Shown here in pieces: positions 25,480-34,105 of a stretch of 64,000 bases of DNA. Position 1 is the stretch's first letter. The number at the start of each line of letters is the position of its first letter. The notes below the pieces were generated by a model. It ran no database searches. It had not been told where the DNA came from and worked only from the letters and a program-made list of their open reading frames with translations. A program made the translations under genes and the position numbers. The stretch is taken from NCBI RefSeq assembly GCF_012295615.1, contig NZ_CP051183.1:524501-588500 (forward strand), written 5' to 3'. This DNA comes from Bermanella marisrubri. GTDB lineage: Bacteria > Pseudomonadota > Gammaproteobacteria > Pseudomonadales > Oceanobacteraceae.

Positions 25480-25922
25480 TAATAACGCTTGTAAGGTAAG
25501 AATTTACCACTCATTACGATTTTGACTCGATCCCCATTTGGGTTTTCTTCACGCTGCATATCCATGTTGAAGTCGATGGCACTCATGATACCGTCGCCAA
25601 ATTCTTCATGAATTAATTCTTTAAACGTCGTTCCATAAACATTAATCAGTTCGTAAAAGCGATATATGAGTGGATCTGTTGGAACAGCTGTTGGTAACGA
25701 ACCCTTGTAGGGAACTTGCTGTAAAGCAAGGTTAGCTTCTTCAGAGAGACCCAGAAAATCGGTGACAATGCCGGCTTCTTCTTGTGTCAGAGCCATTTGT
25801 CCAAGTAATGCAGCCGTTGTCCATTCTTTGCTTTTACCCACCTTTTCCGCAATGGCTGCCCAGCTTGTTCCCTTAGCCAGCTTTTTCTCAATGATCATTT
25901 CAGTAACGAGTTCGCGTTTCAT
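25479..25922 (-). CDS. cynS: Cyanate hydratase (cyanase)
   Basis: 147 residues from ATG 25922; GAGGTG lies 3 nt upstream, and Met1 at 25937 would add five residues. The N-terminal helix-turn-helix-like domain (TSWAAIAEKVGKSKEWTTAALLGQMALT) and the catalytic C-terminus are both present. The catalytic Arg, Glu and Ser are in PLIYRFYELINVYGTTFKELIHEEFGDGIMSAIDFN. The enzyme decomposes cyanate with bicarbonate to ammonia and two CO2, detoxifying cyanate and releasing usable nitrogen. It is second of three genes (transporter, cynS, PP2C-kinase). No carbonic anhydrase (CynT) or cyn ABC transporter is adjacent. Confidence 0.95.
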   Translation of the reverse strand: MKRELVTEMIIEKKLAKGTSWAAIAEKVGKSKEWTTAALLGQMALTQEEAGIVTDFLGLSEEANLALQQVPYKGSLPTAVPTDPLIYRFYELINVYGTTFKELIHEEFGDGIMSAIDFNMDMQREENPNGDRVKIVMSGKFLPYKRY

Positions 25923-25963
25923 AAACACCTCTGTCATGGGTTATATAGTTTGTCATTGGGATA

Positions 25964-25991
25964 CTCGCTATGACTGATGAATCATAGCGAG
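25964..25991 (-). other. Intercistronic hairpin between transporter and cynS
   Basis: CTCGCTATGA (25964-25973) and TCATAGCGAG (25982-25991) form a perfect 10-bp stem with an 8-nt loop. There is no T run, so it is more likely an mRNA-stabilising or processing structure that sets the ratio of transporter to cyanase than a full terminator. Confidence 0.6.
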
Positions 25992-26001
25992 TAAGCGGGG
26001 A

Positions 26002-26838
26002 TTATTGAGCAGTCGCAGCTTTCATTTCTGGTTGCGGACGCTTTGTACCGGTTTTGTAATGGGTTACGTAAAGCGTAAGGCCTGTAAATGCTAAACCACC
26101 TACTAGGTTACCAAGAACCGTTGGGATTTCGTTCCAGATTAGGTAGTCCATAATTGAGAAATCACCACCCATGATCATGGCAGAAGGGAACAAGAACATA
26201 TTTACGACAGAGTGCTCAAAACCCATGAAGAAGAACAGCATGATCGGCATCCACATGGCCAAAACTTTACCGCTGACATTGGTAGAGATCATGGCACCCA
26301 CAACACCCATAGAGACCATCCAGTTACAAAGCATGCCGCGAATAAAAATGGCAAACCAACCAGCGGTACCATACTCGGCATAACCCAGAGTACGAGCTTC
26401 ACCAACAGAAGAGAGTTTTTCACCAACAGCACCGGGCTCTGTATTGAAACCCATGGTTAAAATGAACGCGATCATAAAGGCAACGGTTAACGCACCGGCA
26501 AAGTTGCCGCAGAAAACCAAACCCCAGTTACGCAATATGGTCGGCACGGTAACGCCCGGACGTTTATCGAGAAGGGCCAGGGGCGTTAACATGAAGACAC
26601 CGGTGAGTAGATCAAAACCCATTAGGTACAGCATACAAAAACCAATTGGGAAAAGAATAGCGCCGATCAAAAACGAACCGGATTGCACTGCAACGGTTAC
26701 AGCAAATGCGGCAGCGAGGGCTAAAATTGCACCCGCCATGAAAGCACGAATTAATGTATCGCGCGTAGACATAAAGAGTTTGGATTCACCGGCATCGACC
26801 ATCTTGGTCGCAAATTCCGAGGGGACAACGTATGACAT
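26002..26838 (-). CDS. Formate/nitrite transporter family protein
   Basis: 278 residues from ATG 26838 with GGAG 8 nt upstream; an in-frame extension to 26868 is unsupported. Six membrane spans are clear, with the FNT repeats: DTLIRAFMAGAILALAAAF; LTGVFMLTPLALLDKRPG; NWGLVFCGNFAGALTVAFM; FIRGMLCNWMVSMGV; FMGFEHSVVNMFLFPSAM (the GFEHSVxNM signature); IPTVLGNLVGGLAF. The conserved His in GFEHS is the gating residue of the family. It would move nitrite, formate or a related monovalent anion; cyanate itself is a tempting but unproven substrate given the next gene. It leads the operon and has a sigma-54-like promoter upstream. Confidence 0.93.
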   Translation of the reverse strand: MSYVVPSEFATKMVDAGESKLFMSTRDTLIRAFMAGAILALAAAFAVTVAVQSGSFLIGAILFPIGFCMLYLMGFDLLTGVFMLTPLALLDKRPGVTVPTILRNWGLVFCGNFAGALTVAFMIAFILTMGFNTEPGAVGEKLSSVGEARTLGYAEYGTAGWFAIFIRGMLCNWMVSMGVVGAMISTNVSGKVLAMWMPIMLFFFMGFEHSVVNMFLFPSAMIMGGDFSIMDYLIWNEIPTVLGNLVGGLAFTGLTLYVTHYKTGTKRPQPEMKAATAQ

Positions 26839-26886
26839 AGTGCACTCCAATGCAGTTATTAAACACAAGTGTGTAACTGAGCTAGA

Positions 26887-26901
26887 GCAACATGCGTTCC
26901 A
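26887..26901 (-). promoter_or_regulatory. Candidate sigma-54 promoter of the FNT-cynS-kinase operon
   Basis: Reading leftward: TGGAAC-N5-TTGC, against the consensus TGGCAC-N5-TTGC. The GG (-24) and GC (-12) dinucleotides have the exact 10-bp spacing and only one consensus base differs. Initiation would fall near 26875, giving a ~37-nt leader to the ATG at 26838. Nitrogen control through NtrC would fit cyanate use, but I found no convincing NtrC site. The rest of the 26839-27117 gap holds no gene; the repeats GTGC..GCAC near 27034-27045 and TGCA..TGCA near 27088 are noted only. Confidence 0.5.
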
Positions 26902-27117
26902 AGAAAAATTTAAAACGTTAAAACTTTTTTAAAATCCCTATAACTCAAGGGCTTGCGAGCTTTAGAGTGTACTTGCAGTAAGAATAAGCAGTGCAAAATA
27001 AGGAGTAGATGCTATTTAGTGGAGCTAACAAAGTGCGTTTTTGCACAGTCTTGATTCGTCATCGTGATGTATTATGATCAGGAGTGGTGCAGGCATGTGC
27101 AATTAAATGGCGTTCAT

Positions 27118-27166
27118 AAAAAAGCGCCAGTGCGTTACTTAACTTTCAAGTAACAACAAAAGCGCT
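27118..27166 (-). terminator. Terminator of ychF
   Basis: Leftward, AGCGC...GCGCT close an outer stem and GTTACTT...AAGTAAC an inner one, followed by a six-T run. It lies 30 bp after the ychF stop. Confidence 0.75.
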
Positions 27167-27195
27167 TTCTATTATGGCGAGAAAAAATCTAGTGA

Positions 27196-28290
27196 TCAAA
27201 CATTAAACAAGAAATGCATCACATCGCCGTCTTTCACAATGTAGTCTTTACCTTCAACACGTAATTTACCCGCTGCTTTACAACCTGACTCACCATTGTG
27301 CTCGATAAAGTCATCGTAAGACATGGTTTCGGCGCGAATGAAACCGCGCTCAAAGTCAGTGTGGATAACACCAGCCGCTTGCGGTGCGGTAGCACCTTTT
27401 TTTACGGTCCAAGCACGTACTTCTTTGACGCCTGCGGTAAAGTAGGTCTGCAAACCTAGCAATTCATAACCTGCGCGAATAACTCGGTTCAAACCTGGTT
27501 CGCTTTGTCCCATTTCCTCTAGGAACATGGCAACATCTTCAGGGTCATCAAGCTCAGAAATTTCTTGTTCGATTTTATTGCAAACAGGCACAACGACGGC
27601 ATTTTCTTTGTTCGCAATGTCACGCACTGTATCTAGGTGTGGGTTATTTTCAAAACCATCTTCCGCCACATTCGCAATATACATGGTCGGTTTGATAGTA
27701 ATCATATGGAACATACGAATGCGCTTTTGTTCGTCGTCGTTCAGATCCATTGTGCGAATGGGTTGATCATTCTCTAGATGAGCAACCATTTTTTCTAGTA
27801 GTGCTTTATCCGCAACAGCGTCTTTGTTGCCACTTTTTGCGGTGCGGCTGACGCGTTGTAGTTGTTTGTCGGCACTTTCTAGATCTGCAAGGATCAGTTC
27901 CAAATTGATGACATCGATGTCATCGGCTGGATTGACTTTATTTTCCACGTGAATCACGTTGGGGTCTTCAAAACAACGAACAACGTGAGCAATGGCATCG
28001 GTTTCACGAATGTTAGCAAGGAATTGGTTACCTAAGCCCTCACCCTTCGAAGCGCCTTTTACTAGACCAGCGATGTCAACGAATTCCATTGTTGTTGGAA
28101 TGACTTTCTCTGGGCTTACGATTGCAGCAAGTTTATCAAGACGTGGGTCCGGCATAGGAACAATGCCGCTGTTGGGCTCAATGGTGCAGAAAGGGAAGTT
28201 CTCAGCGCCAATGCCTGATTTTGTTAACGCGTTAAATAAAGTGGACTTACCAACGTTTGGTAAACCAACAATGCCGCATTTAAAACCCAT
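27196..28290 (-). CDS. ychF: Redox-regulated ATPase/GTPase YchF
   Basis: 364 residues, family length. The P-loop is [24 protein letters not shown] is the switch region, [19 protein letters not shown] the G3 region with the YchF signature. NKIEQE replaces the canonical NKxD, the reason why YchF/OLA1 proteins prefer ATP over GTP. A C-terminal TGS domain runs from ~280 ([15 protein letters not shown] ... [10 protein letters not shown]). It binds ribosomes and influences translation and oxidative-stress response. AGAGG precedes ATG 28290. The order pth-ychF matches the usual gammaproteobacterial order. Confidence 0.97.
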   Translation of the reverse strand: MGFKCGIVGLPNVGKSTLFNALTKSGIGAENFPFCTIEPNSGIVPMPDPRLDKLAAIVSPEKVIPTTMEFVDIAGLVKGASKGEGLGNQFLANIRETDAIAHVVRCFEDPNVIHVENKVNPADDIDVINLELILADLESADKQLQRVSRTAKSGNKDAVADKALLEKMVAHLENDQPIRTMDLNDDEQKRIRMFHMITIKPTMYIANVAEDGFENNPHLDTVRDIANKENAVVVPVCNKIEQEISELDDPEDVAMFLEEMGQSEPGLNRVIRAGYELLGLQTYFTAGVKEVRAWTVKKGATAPQAAGVIHTDFERGFIRAETMSYDDFIEHNGESGCKAAGKLRVEGKDYIVKDGDVMHFLFNV

Positions 28291-28354
28291 GTTAATGACC
28301 TCTTGGAATGATTGCTTCCTAATCAGGAAGTCTCTTTAAATTTGTCGTCGTACG

Positions 28355-28942
28355 TTATGCTTTAAACGTATGCAGTCGGTTCATGGCACCTGACCAATCA
28401 CCGCTTACCGCACTATCAATTTCATCCGCAGCAGCATCAATAGCTGCTTCGATTTTGTTTTGTTCATCTTTATTGGGTTTGCCCAGCACATGACCCGTTA
28501 CCTTTGTCTTATCGCCTGGATGACCGATACCAATGCGTAGGCGATAGAAGTTTTTATCGTTGGCCATTTTACTAATAATGTCTTTAAGACCGTTTTGTCC
28601 GCCGTGTCCACCGCCTTGCTTAAAGCGAGCAATACCAGACGGCAAATCCAATTCGTCATGGACCACTAATATTTGATTAACAGGAATTTTGTAGAAGTTG
28701 GCTAGTGCCTGTACCGCCTGACCGCTGCGATTCATGAATGTGGTGGGAAATAACAGAAAGACATCTTGCCCTTTTATTTGGGCTTTACCACAGAGACCGT
28801 GGAATTTTTTTTCAGGTTTTAGTTGCACGCCATAGCGACGTGCAACTTCATTGAGTAACCAAGCGCCAGCATTGTGTCGGGTGTTTTCATATTCTGAGCC
28901 GGGATTGCCTAAGCCCACAATGAGACGAATACTGTCCTGCAC
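28355..28942 (-). CDS. pth: Peptidyl-tRNA hydrolase
   Basis: 195 residues from GTG 28942 with AAGG 8 nt upstream. [26 protein letters not shown] carries the catalytic His (RHNAG), and [32 protein letters not shown] the conserved Asp and Gly-rich loop; FMNRSGQAV holds the substrate Asn. It releases peptides from tRNA that dropped off the ribosome. It lies 18 bp after rplY and is in the same transcript as prs and rplY. Confidence 0.97.
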   Translation of the reverse strand: MQDSIRLIVGLGNPGSEYENTRHNAGAWLLNEVARRYGVQLKPEKKFHGLCGKAQIKGQDVFLLFPTTFMNRSGQAVQALANFYKIPVNQILVVHDELDLPSGIARFKQGGGHGGQNGLKDIISKMANDKNFYRLRIGIGHPGDKTKVTGHVLGKPNKDEQNKIEAAIDAAADEIDSAVSGDWSGAMNRLHTFKA

Positions 28943-28960
28943 AATACTGACCTTTATTAA

Positions 28961-29596
28961 TTACTCTTCAGCAGCAGCTTCTTCGCCACCTTCTTCTTCG
29001 TCTGCAGAAGCAGAACCCTTAGGTACATCTACAGTCAATACAGCTGCATCGTGGTCAGCACCGTGAGTTAGCTCAAGAGCTTCAACGCCTGCAGGTAGTT
29101 TAAGGTCAGATAGGTGAAGAACCGTACCCACTTCAACGTCAGCTAGATCAACTTCGATGAACTCAGGAAGTTTACCTGCTTCACAGATCACTTCGATGTC
29201 AGTCATGTTGTGAGTGATCTTACCACCTTGTAGCTTCACGCCTTTACAAGTGTCTTCGTTTAGGAAGTGTAGAGGGATGTGCTGCTTGATAACAGTGCTC
29301 TTGCTTACACGTAGGAAGTCAACGTGCATTACAAGGTTTTGGTATGGGTGACGTTGAACGTCTTTAACGATAACAGTCTCAGCAGTACCACCAACGTTTA
29401 GTTTGATGATGTGGCTGAAGAACGTTTCGTCTTCGAACGCTTTCTTAAGTTCTTTCAGTTGCAATGTTACTTGTTGTGGCTCTTTGTCACCACCGTAAAC
29501 GATTGCAGGAGTCTTGCCTTCTTCGCGACGTAGGCGGCGGCTCGCACCCGTACCCTTTACTTCGCGAACTTCAGCGTTTAGTTCGTAATTTGCCAT
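28961..29596 (-). CDS. rplY: 50S ribosomal protein L25, Ctc-type
   Basis: 211 residues, the long (TL5/Ctc) form with a C-terminal domain, against about 94 residues in E. coli. The N-terminal L25 domain (ASRRLRREEGKTPAIVYGG; HPYQNLVMHVDFLRV) binds 5S rRNA; ~100-190 is the beta-barrel extension; the tail is acidic (DEEEGGEEAAAEE). ATG 29596 has AGGT 9 nt upstream. It lies between prs and pth, as in pseudomonads. Confidence 0.96.
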   Translation of the reverse strand: MANYELNAEVREVKGTGASRRLRREEGKTPAIVYGGDKEPQQVTLQLKELKKAFEDETFFSHIIKLNVGGTAETVIVKDVQRHPYQNLVMHVDFLRVSKSTVIKQHIPLHFLNEDTCKGVKLQGGKITHNMTDIEVICEAGKLPEFIEVDLADVEVGTVLHLSDLKLPAGVEALELTHGADHDAAVLTVDVPKGSASADEEEGGEEAAAEE

Positions 29597-29657
29597 TTTT
29601 TGTTACCTCTATAAATGAAATCAGCCCTAACCCCGCGACCAAGGTTAGAGCCTTTGT

Positions 29658-29684
29658 TTGCTGGTGCTTTTTTTGTACCAGCAA
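29658..29684 (-). other. Hairpin between prs and rplY
   Basis: On the transcribed strand TTGCTGGTAC and GCACCAGCAA enclose a seven-A loop, a 10-bp stem with one G-U pair. It follows the prs stop by 34 nt. No T run follows in the transcript direction, so it may be a processing or stabilising structure in the prs-rplY spacer rather than a terminator. Confidence 0.5.
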
Positions 29685-29717
29685 GGTCTTCAGAACGTTG
29701 TTTGCTTAGCCTGGGGC

Positions 29718-30662
29718 TTAGCGGAACATCGCACTGATAGATTCTTCGTTATTAACCCGTCGAATCGACTCGGCTAATAGGCCTGACAATGTAAGCTGAC
29801 GAATTTGCTTACACGCTTTGGCATCTTTAGTTAGTGGAATCGTATCGGTTACCACTAATTCATCCAGTTGAGAGCCACGGATGTTCTCAATTGCAGCGCC
29901 GGATAGTACAGGATGTGTACAGTAAGCGACAACTTTTTTCGCACCGAATTGCTTAAGTGCGTCTGCTGCTTTACATAAAGTGCCAGCTGTATCCACCATA
30001 TCGTCGACCAATACACAGGTACGATCCGTTACATCACCAATAATGTGCATAACTTGCGCTTCATTGGCCTGAGGACGACGTTTATCGATAATCGCTAAAT
30101 CCGCTTCATCTAGCTGTTTGGCAATGGCGCGAGCACGTACTACACCGCCCACGTCAGGGGAGACAACCATTAGGTTGTCATAGTTTTGCTTTTCAATGTC
30201 ATCAAGGAGGATAGGTGAACCATAGATGTTATCCATTGGAATATTGAAGAAGCCTTGAATTTGGTCCGCGTGAAGATCAACTGTTAATACGCGGTCCACA
30301 CCAGCCGCTTGCATCATGTCCGCAACCACTTTGGCACTAATAGGAACACGGGCACTGCGAACACGACGATCTTGGCGGGCATAGCCATAATAAGGGATAA
30401 CAGCGGTGACACGGCCAGCACTTGAGCGACGCAAGGCGTCAGCCATCAAAAGTACTTCCATGATGTTGTCATTGGTAGGTACACACGTCGGCTGGATAAT
30501 AAAAACGTCTTTACCGCGTACGTTTTCGTTAATTTCGACGGTGATCTCTCCATCACTGAATTGACCAACTACAGCGTCCCCTAGAGGTAAATCCAGGCGT
30601 TCAACAATCAAACGCGCCAACTCAGGGTTAGCATTGCCGGTAAAAACCATTAGCTTAGACAC
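29718..30662 (-). CDS. prs: Ribose-phosphate pyrophosphokinase
   Basis: 314 residues from GTG 30662 ([13 protein letters not shown], matching the pseudomonad N-terminus). [11 protein letters not shown] is the ATP-binding flexible region, [15 protein letters not shown] the metal-binding signature, [16 protein letters not shown] the ribose-phosphate region and [10 protein letters not shown] the PRPP-binding loop. It makes PRPP from ribose 5-phosphate and ATP for purine, pyrimidine, His and Trp synthesis, and so feeds the trp and pur genes in this window. It directly follows tRNA-Gln and ispE on the same strand. Confidence 0.97.
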   Translation of the reverse strand: MSKLMVFTGNANPELARLIVERLDLPLGDAVVGQFSDGEITVEINENVRGKDVFIIQPTCVPTNDNIMEVLLMADALRRSSAGRVTAVIPYYGYARQDRRVRSARVPISAKVVADMMQAAGVDRVLTVDLHADQIQGFFNIPMDNIYGSPILLDDIEKQNYDNLMVVSPDVGGVVRARAIAKQLDEADLAIIDKRRPQANEAQVMHIIGDVTDRTCVLVDDMVDTAGTLCKAADALKQFGAKKVVAYCTHPVLSGAAIENIRGSQLDELVVTDTIPLTKDAKACKQIRQLTLSGLLAESIRRVNNEESISAMFR

Positions 30663-30710
30663 GTCGGATACCCCTTGTGCTAAATATGTATCAATGATGG
30701 AATAAGAAGA

Positions 30711-30785
30711 TGGCAGGGGTAGCAGGATTCGAACCTGCGCATGACGGGATCAAAACCCGTTGCCTTACCGCTTGGCTATACCCCT
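30711..30785 (-). tRNA. tRNA-Gln (TTG anticodon)
   Basis: 75 nt on the reverse strand with an encoded CCA. The acceptor AGGGGTA pairs with TACCCCT; the D arm is AGCCAAGCGGTAAGGC; the anticodon loop TTTTGAT sits between ACGGG and CCCGT; the T arm contains GGTTCGAATCC. The first two bases overlap the last two bases of the ispE stop codon, so the tRNA must be cut out of, or transcribed through, the ispE-prs message. Confidence 0.95.
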
Positions 30786-31653
30786 AATTTTTGACCTGAC
30801 TGTTCAAAGCCTTCTGGAGAGCTTGATGCAATGGTGAATGATTTACACCTTTTGCTATGAAAGCCTCTATATCAGCCGGTAGCTGGGCCCGAACTGATTG
30901 TGCCTGAGCTTTAGAATTGCATTCTAGATAGCAGCAAGCGCCAGTGCCGGTCATTCTAGCAGAGCCGAATTTTTTTAGCAAATTCAATGAGTTATCAACT
31001 TCTTTATAAAGTTTGGTAACCACTGCTTCGCAGTCATTCCGACCCTCGCCCCTCAGAGCGGCGCTCATTTTCCATATTGGGGTATTCCTTGTCAATTCTT
31101 TATGTGAAAAAATTTCACCGGTATTAACATGACATTGGGGAACCACCACCACAAACCAGGTTTCTTCAAGATCCATCATGGGTTTAAGGATTTCGCCAAC
31201 ACCCTCTGCCCATGCAGCAAAACCGCGCACAAACACAGGGACATCAGCGCCCAGTTGTAAGCCTAGTTCAGCTAGAGTCTCTATGCTGAGATTTAATTGC
31301 CACAAGTGATTTAAGCCAAGTAAAGCGGTTGCCGCGTTGGAACTGCCGCCACCGAGCCCTCCGCCCATGGGTAAGATTTTATGTAACTCAATATCTGCAC
31401 CAAGCTGGCAATGACTATGTTGTTGAAGTAGTCGCGCTGCGCGATATATCAAGTTGTCAGTTTTGGCGACGCCGGGGATGTCCGGGCCGACTTCAATTTC
31501 GCTGTCGCTTCTCAGTTGGAATTTGAGTTCATCACAACGATCAATAAACTGGAAGATACTTTGTAATAGGTGATAGCCATCTTCACGTCGACCATTGATA
31601 TGTAAAAATAGATTTAGTTTGGCTGGGCTGGGCAGTACTAGGTAGGAGCTCAT
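30784..31653 (-). CDS. ispE: 4-diphosphocytidyl-2-C-methyl-D-erythritol kinase
   Basis: 289 residues, a GHMP kinase: PSPAKLNLFLHINGRREDGYHLL at the N-terminus, the ATP loop LPMGGGLGGGSSNAATAL and ARMTGTGACCYLE near the C-terminus. It phosphorylates CDP-methylerythritol in the MEP isoprenoid pathway. Its TAG stop (30784-30786) overlaps the 5' end of tRNA-Gln. The lolB gene is 14 bp upstream. Confidence 0.96.
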   Translation of the reverse strand: MSSYLVLPSPAKLNLFLHINGRREDGYHLLQSIFQFIDRCDELKFQLRSDSEIEVGPDIPGVAKTDNLIYRAARLLQQHSHCQLGADIELHKILPMGGGLGGGSSNAATALLGLNHLWQLNLSIETLAELGLQLGADVPVFVRGFAAWAEGVGEILKPMMDLEETWFVVVVPQCHVNTGEIFSHKELTRNTPIWKMSAALRGEGRNDCEAVVTKLYKEVDNSLNLLKKFGSARMTGTGACCYLECNSKAQAQSVRAQLPADIEAFIAKGVNHSPLHQALQKALNSQVKN

Positions 31654-31667
31654 GTTTTCTGTATTAC

Positions 31668-32243
31668 CTATACTGACCAGGTTTTAACAATAATGGTGAA
31701 GCGCCAATTCCCTTGGCTGATACGGATTCGTTCCGGCAGATGATAATAATCATCAAAGCGAAGATAGGTAATGGTCCAGCCATCTTGCTTAAAGGACTCT
31801 AGGCGATCTCCTTGCTTGATGATTTTCGCTTTACTTTTTGGGGCGGTATTGCCCGTTAACCAATGCTTTAAGTTTGATAAAGGAAATTGCCAACCTAATT
31901 CTTGCCAAATAAGTTGTTGAGGGTCCACACCTTGTTTCGTCTGACCACCTTGTTCGATGGTCACGGAGTCGAGATCGCCTATAATTCTAGTGGCTCCTTG
32001 AGCAAGGGGGCCACTAACGTATATATCGAAAGCGTGTTCATTCTGTTGCCATGTTAAGAAGCCCGCGACAGATTCATGAGGGGTTCTGATACCGATTTTG
32101 CCGGTGATGCTCCAAGTATCTAATGTTTGTTCAGAAGGTTGGGCACCCCAGTGGGCGCAGCCTGAAAGGATGAAGTAGCAAAAAGTTAAGCAAACCATGA
32201 TCATGGTTTTTGAGCATGCTGTCCCGAAGCGGGGCAATGACAT
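31668..32243 (-). CDS. lolB: Outer-membrane lipoprotein receptor LolB
   Basis: 191 residues. The lipoprotein signal runs to the lipobox ILSGC (mature Cys ~29). WSITGKIGIRTPHESVAGFLTWQQ and the later IRIISQGNWRFTIIV-like strands (RIRISQGNWRFTIIVKTW) match the LolB barrel. It receives lipoproteins from LolA and inserts them in the outer membrane. It sits in the conserved TPR-lolB-ispE order; the TPR gene lies 12 bp upstream. Confidence 0.94.
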   Translation of the reverse strand: MSLPRFGTACSKTMIMVCLTFCYFILSGCAHWGAQPSEQTLDTWSITGKIGIRTPHESVAGFLTWQQNEHAFDIYVSGPLAQGATRIIGDLDSVTIEQGGQTKQGVDPQQLIWQELGWQFPLSNLKHWLTGNTAPKSKAKIIKQGDRLESFKQDGWTITYLRFDDYYHLPERIRISQGNWRFTIIVKTWSV

Positions 32244-32255
32244 AATCCGTCCTTA

Positions 32256-33947
32256 TTATTCTGGGATGCGAACATCCAAGCGTTTTAGCGTGTCACGGAT
32301 TATTTTGTTAGTCGGCTGTTTTTGCAAGCCCTGTTGCCAAATTCGTTTCGCTTCGTCGGTTTTATTCATAGTCCATAATACCTCGCCGAGGTGGGCTGCT
32401 ACCTCGGGGTCTGGGTATAGCTCATAAGCCTGTTGCAATAATTCCAACGCTTCTTGGTAGCGTCCCATGCGGAAGTAGACCCAGCCAAGACTGTCAATGA
32501 TAGCTGGGTCCTTGGGCGCTAATTGTAAGGCTTTCTCAATGTAAGTAAGCGCCTCCTGTAAACGAGAGGTTCTGTCTGCCAAGGTATACCCCAGTGCATT
32601 AAGTGCTGTGGCGTTGTCTGGATCGCGATCAATTATATATTCAAGGTCTTTTTCCAATTGCGCCAAGTCCCCTAGCTTCTCACTGACCATTGCACGGCTG
32701 TACCTCAGGTCTGTGCTATCAGCGTAATCACTTAAAGCCGTATTGAGCACATTCATGGCTTCGTCGTAGCGACCAGCGCGATTAAGTAATTCCACTTCCA
32801 TTAAGAAAAAAGCTTGCTTGTGCTCGCTGTGTCGGGTGCGTTGCGTTCGAATGTGGGATAACGCTTTATCGAACTCTTCATTTTGCACGTAGATTTGAAT
32901 AATGGCGGTTTGTGCGGCCAAGAATTCCCGGCCTTTCTCCATTTCTAGGTAATGGTGCAAAGCACTTTCTTGGTCGTCATCGTACTGTTTTATGCGACCT
33001 AAATAGTAGTGGGCTTCATCTGTGAGTTGATTTAGGCGCAATAGCCTCTGCAGCGCATGCTCAGCAGCAGCATATTCTTCAAGCTCAATATGGGTAAGCG
33101 CTAGCGGTAATAATATATGAGCATCTCTTGGATAAGTTTCGGACAAATAAAGGAAGTCGTCACGAGCTTTTTGAATGTCTTTGATTTTGATGTATAAGCG
33201 CGCGCGAAGTACCAAGAAGTTCTTATCGCCAGAGAAGCGTTTTAGTGCTTGGTTGACAGTCTTCAAGGCTTTCTCTTGATGGTCTAAGGCGACTTCCAAG
33301 CGCGCTTTTAATGACCAGGCCGGATAAAAGTCTTGCTCTGCTTTGATGATTCGTTCTGAGTAGTCTAACGCAAGACCATAGCTCTCTTGTTGCTGCAATA
33401 AGCTTGCAATATTGAACATGAGGCTGATGTTATCTGGGTACATGCTTGTTAAAGGGCTTAGGGCATCAATCCAGAGTTGTCGTCCTTCCACACTGAGTTC
33501 GACTCCTTCTTGGCTGATAAAATTGAGATTGAGGTCTGGTTCTAGATTCAGGGCTTTTTGCAAATGCAAGCTGGCCTCACTGAACCTTGCGGCTTTTAAA
33601 AGCTCTACGGTCAGTGCCTGTTGGCTAGTCGGATCTTCTGGTGCTAGTTTGACCCATAGGGTTGCCGCGTCTAGTGCGGCTTGATCAGCACGGATGTATT
33701 GCGCAATTTGCGTGGCGCGAGCGGTGACTTCAGGGTCTTGTGTGCGGTGTGCTTCGAGTAAGTAATTACCCAGAGCAACATCATAGAGCTGTCGTTGACC
33801 AGCAAATTCCGCTACTAAAAGAGAATAAAATGTGTTGACGCCATAATCCTGATTGGCATCCTTACTCGCAGTTTCCGCATTTGTATTTAATGCAAAAAGT
33901 AGTAAGAAGGGAATAAATCCCCGTTTGGACCTAAGAAATGCTGTCAT
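32256..33947 (-). CDS. TPR-repeat protein upstream of lolB
   Basis: 563 residues. A signal peptide (FIPFLLLFALNTNAET) is followed by about 12 tetratricopeptide repeats through the whole length; the clearest are TALNALGYTLADRTSRLQEALTYIEKA and PAIIDSLGWVYFRMGRYQEALELLQQA. It corresponds to the large TPR protein that precedes lolB in pseudomonads (the PA4667 position), whose function is not firmly known; a periplasmic scaffold role for envelope assembly is likely. It is divergent from hemA. Confidence 0.92.
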   Translation of the reverse strand: MTAFLRSKRGFIPFLLLFALNTNAETASKDANQDYGVNTFYSLLVAEFAGQRQLYDVALGNYLLEAHRTQDPEVTARATQIAQYIRADQAALDAATLWVKLAPEDPTSQQALTVELLKAARFSEASLHLQKALNLEPDLNLNFISQEGVELSVEGRQLWIDALSPLTSMYPDNISLMFNIASLLQQQESYGLALDYSERIIKAEQDFYPAWSLKARLEVALDHQEKALKTVNQALKRFSGDKNFLVLRARLYIKIKDIQKARDDFLYLSETYPRDAHILLPLALTHIELEEYAAAEHALQRLLRLNQLTDEAHYYLGRIKQYDDDQESALHHYLEMEKGREFLAAQTAIIQIYVQNEEFDKALSHIRTQRTRHSEHKQAFFLMEVELLNRAGRYDEAMNVLNTALSDYADSTDLRYSRAMVSEKLGDLAQLEKDLEYIIDRDPDNATALNALGYTLADRTSRLQEALTYIEKALQLAPKDPAIIDSLGWVYFRMGRYQEALELLQQAYELYPDPEVAAHLGEVLWTMNKTDEAKRIWQQGLQKQPTNKIIRDTLKRLDVRIPE

Positions 33948-34037
33948 GCTGGTGACCGATTGCGGCGTTTACTTTCGTTTATATGGGTTTTCATCAGTAT
34001 AATGCAAGTAAAGCCATCTTTTTTGTGCAAATATGGC

Positions 34038-34043
34038 TATAAT
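34038..34043 (+). promoter_or_regulatory. Candidate -10 of hemA
   Basis: TATAAT at 34038-34043 is a perfect -10, 62 bp before the hemA ATG, followed by GCGCC. No convincing -35 is present at 17 bp, so an activator or a weak -35 is likely. Confidence 0.5.
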
Positions 34044-34105
34044 ACGCGCCTTTTTTCGAAGTTTGAAATAATTGGCCCAACTAAAGCGCCCAGTATAGAT
34101 AATTA

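Noticed and set aside
27034-27100. NtrC binding sites upstream of the sigma-54 candidate
   Set aside because: GTGC-N6-GCAC has the half-sites in the wrong orientation, and the TGCA pair at 27088 has a 6-bp instead of a 9-bp centre.
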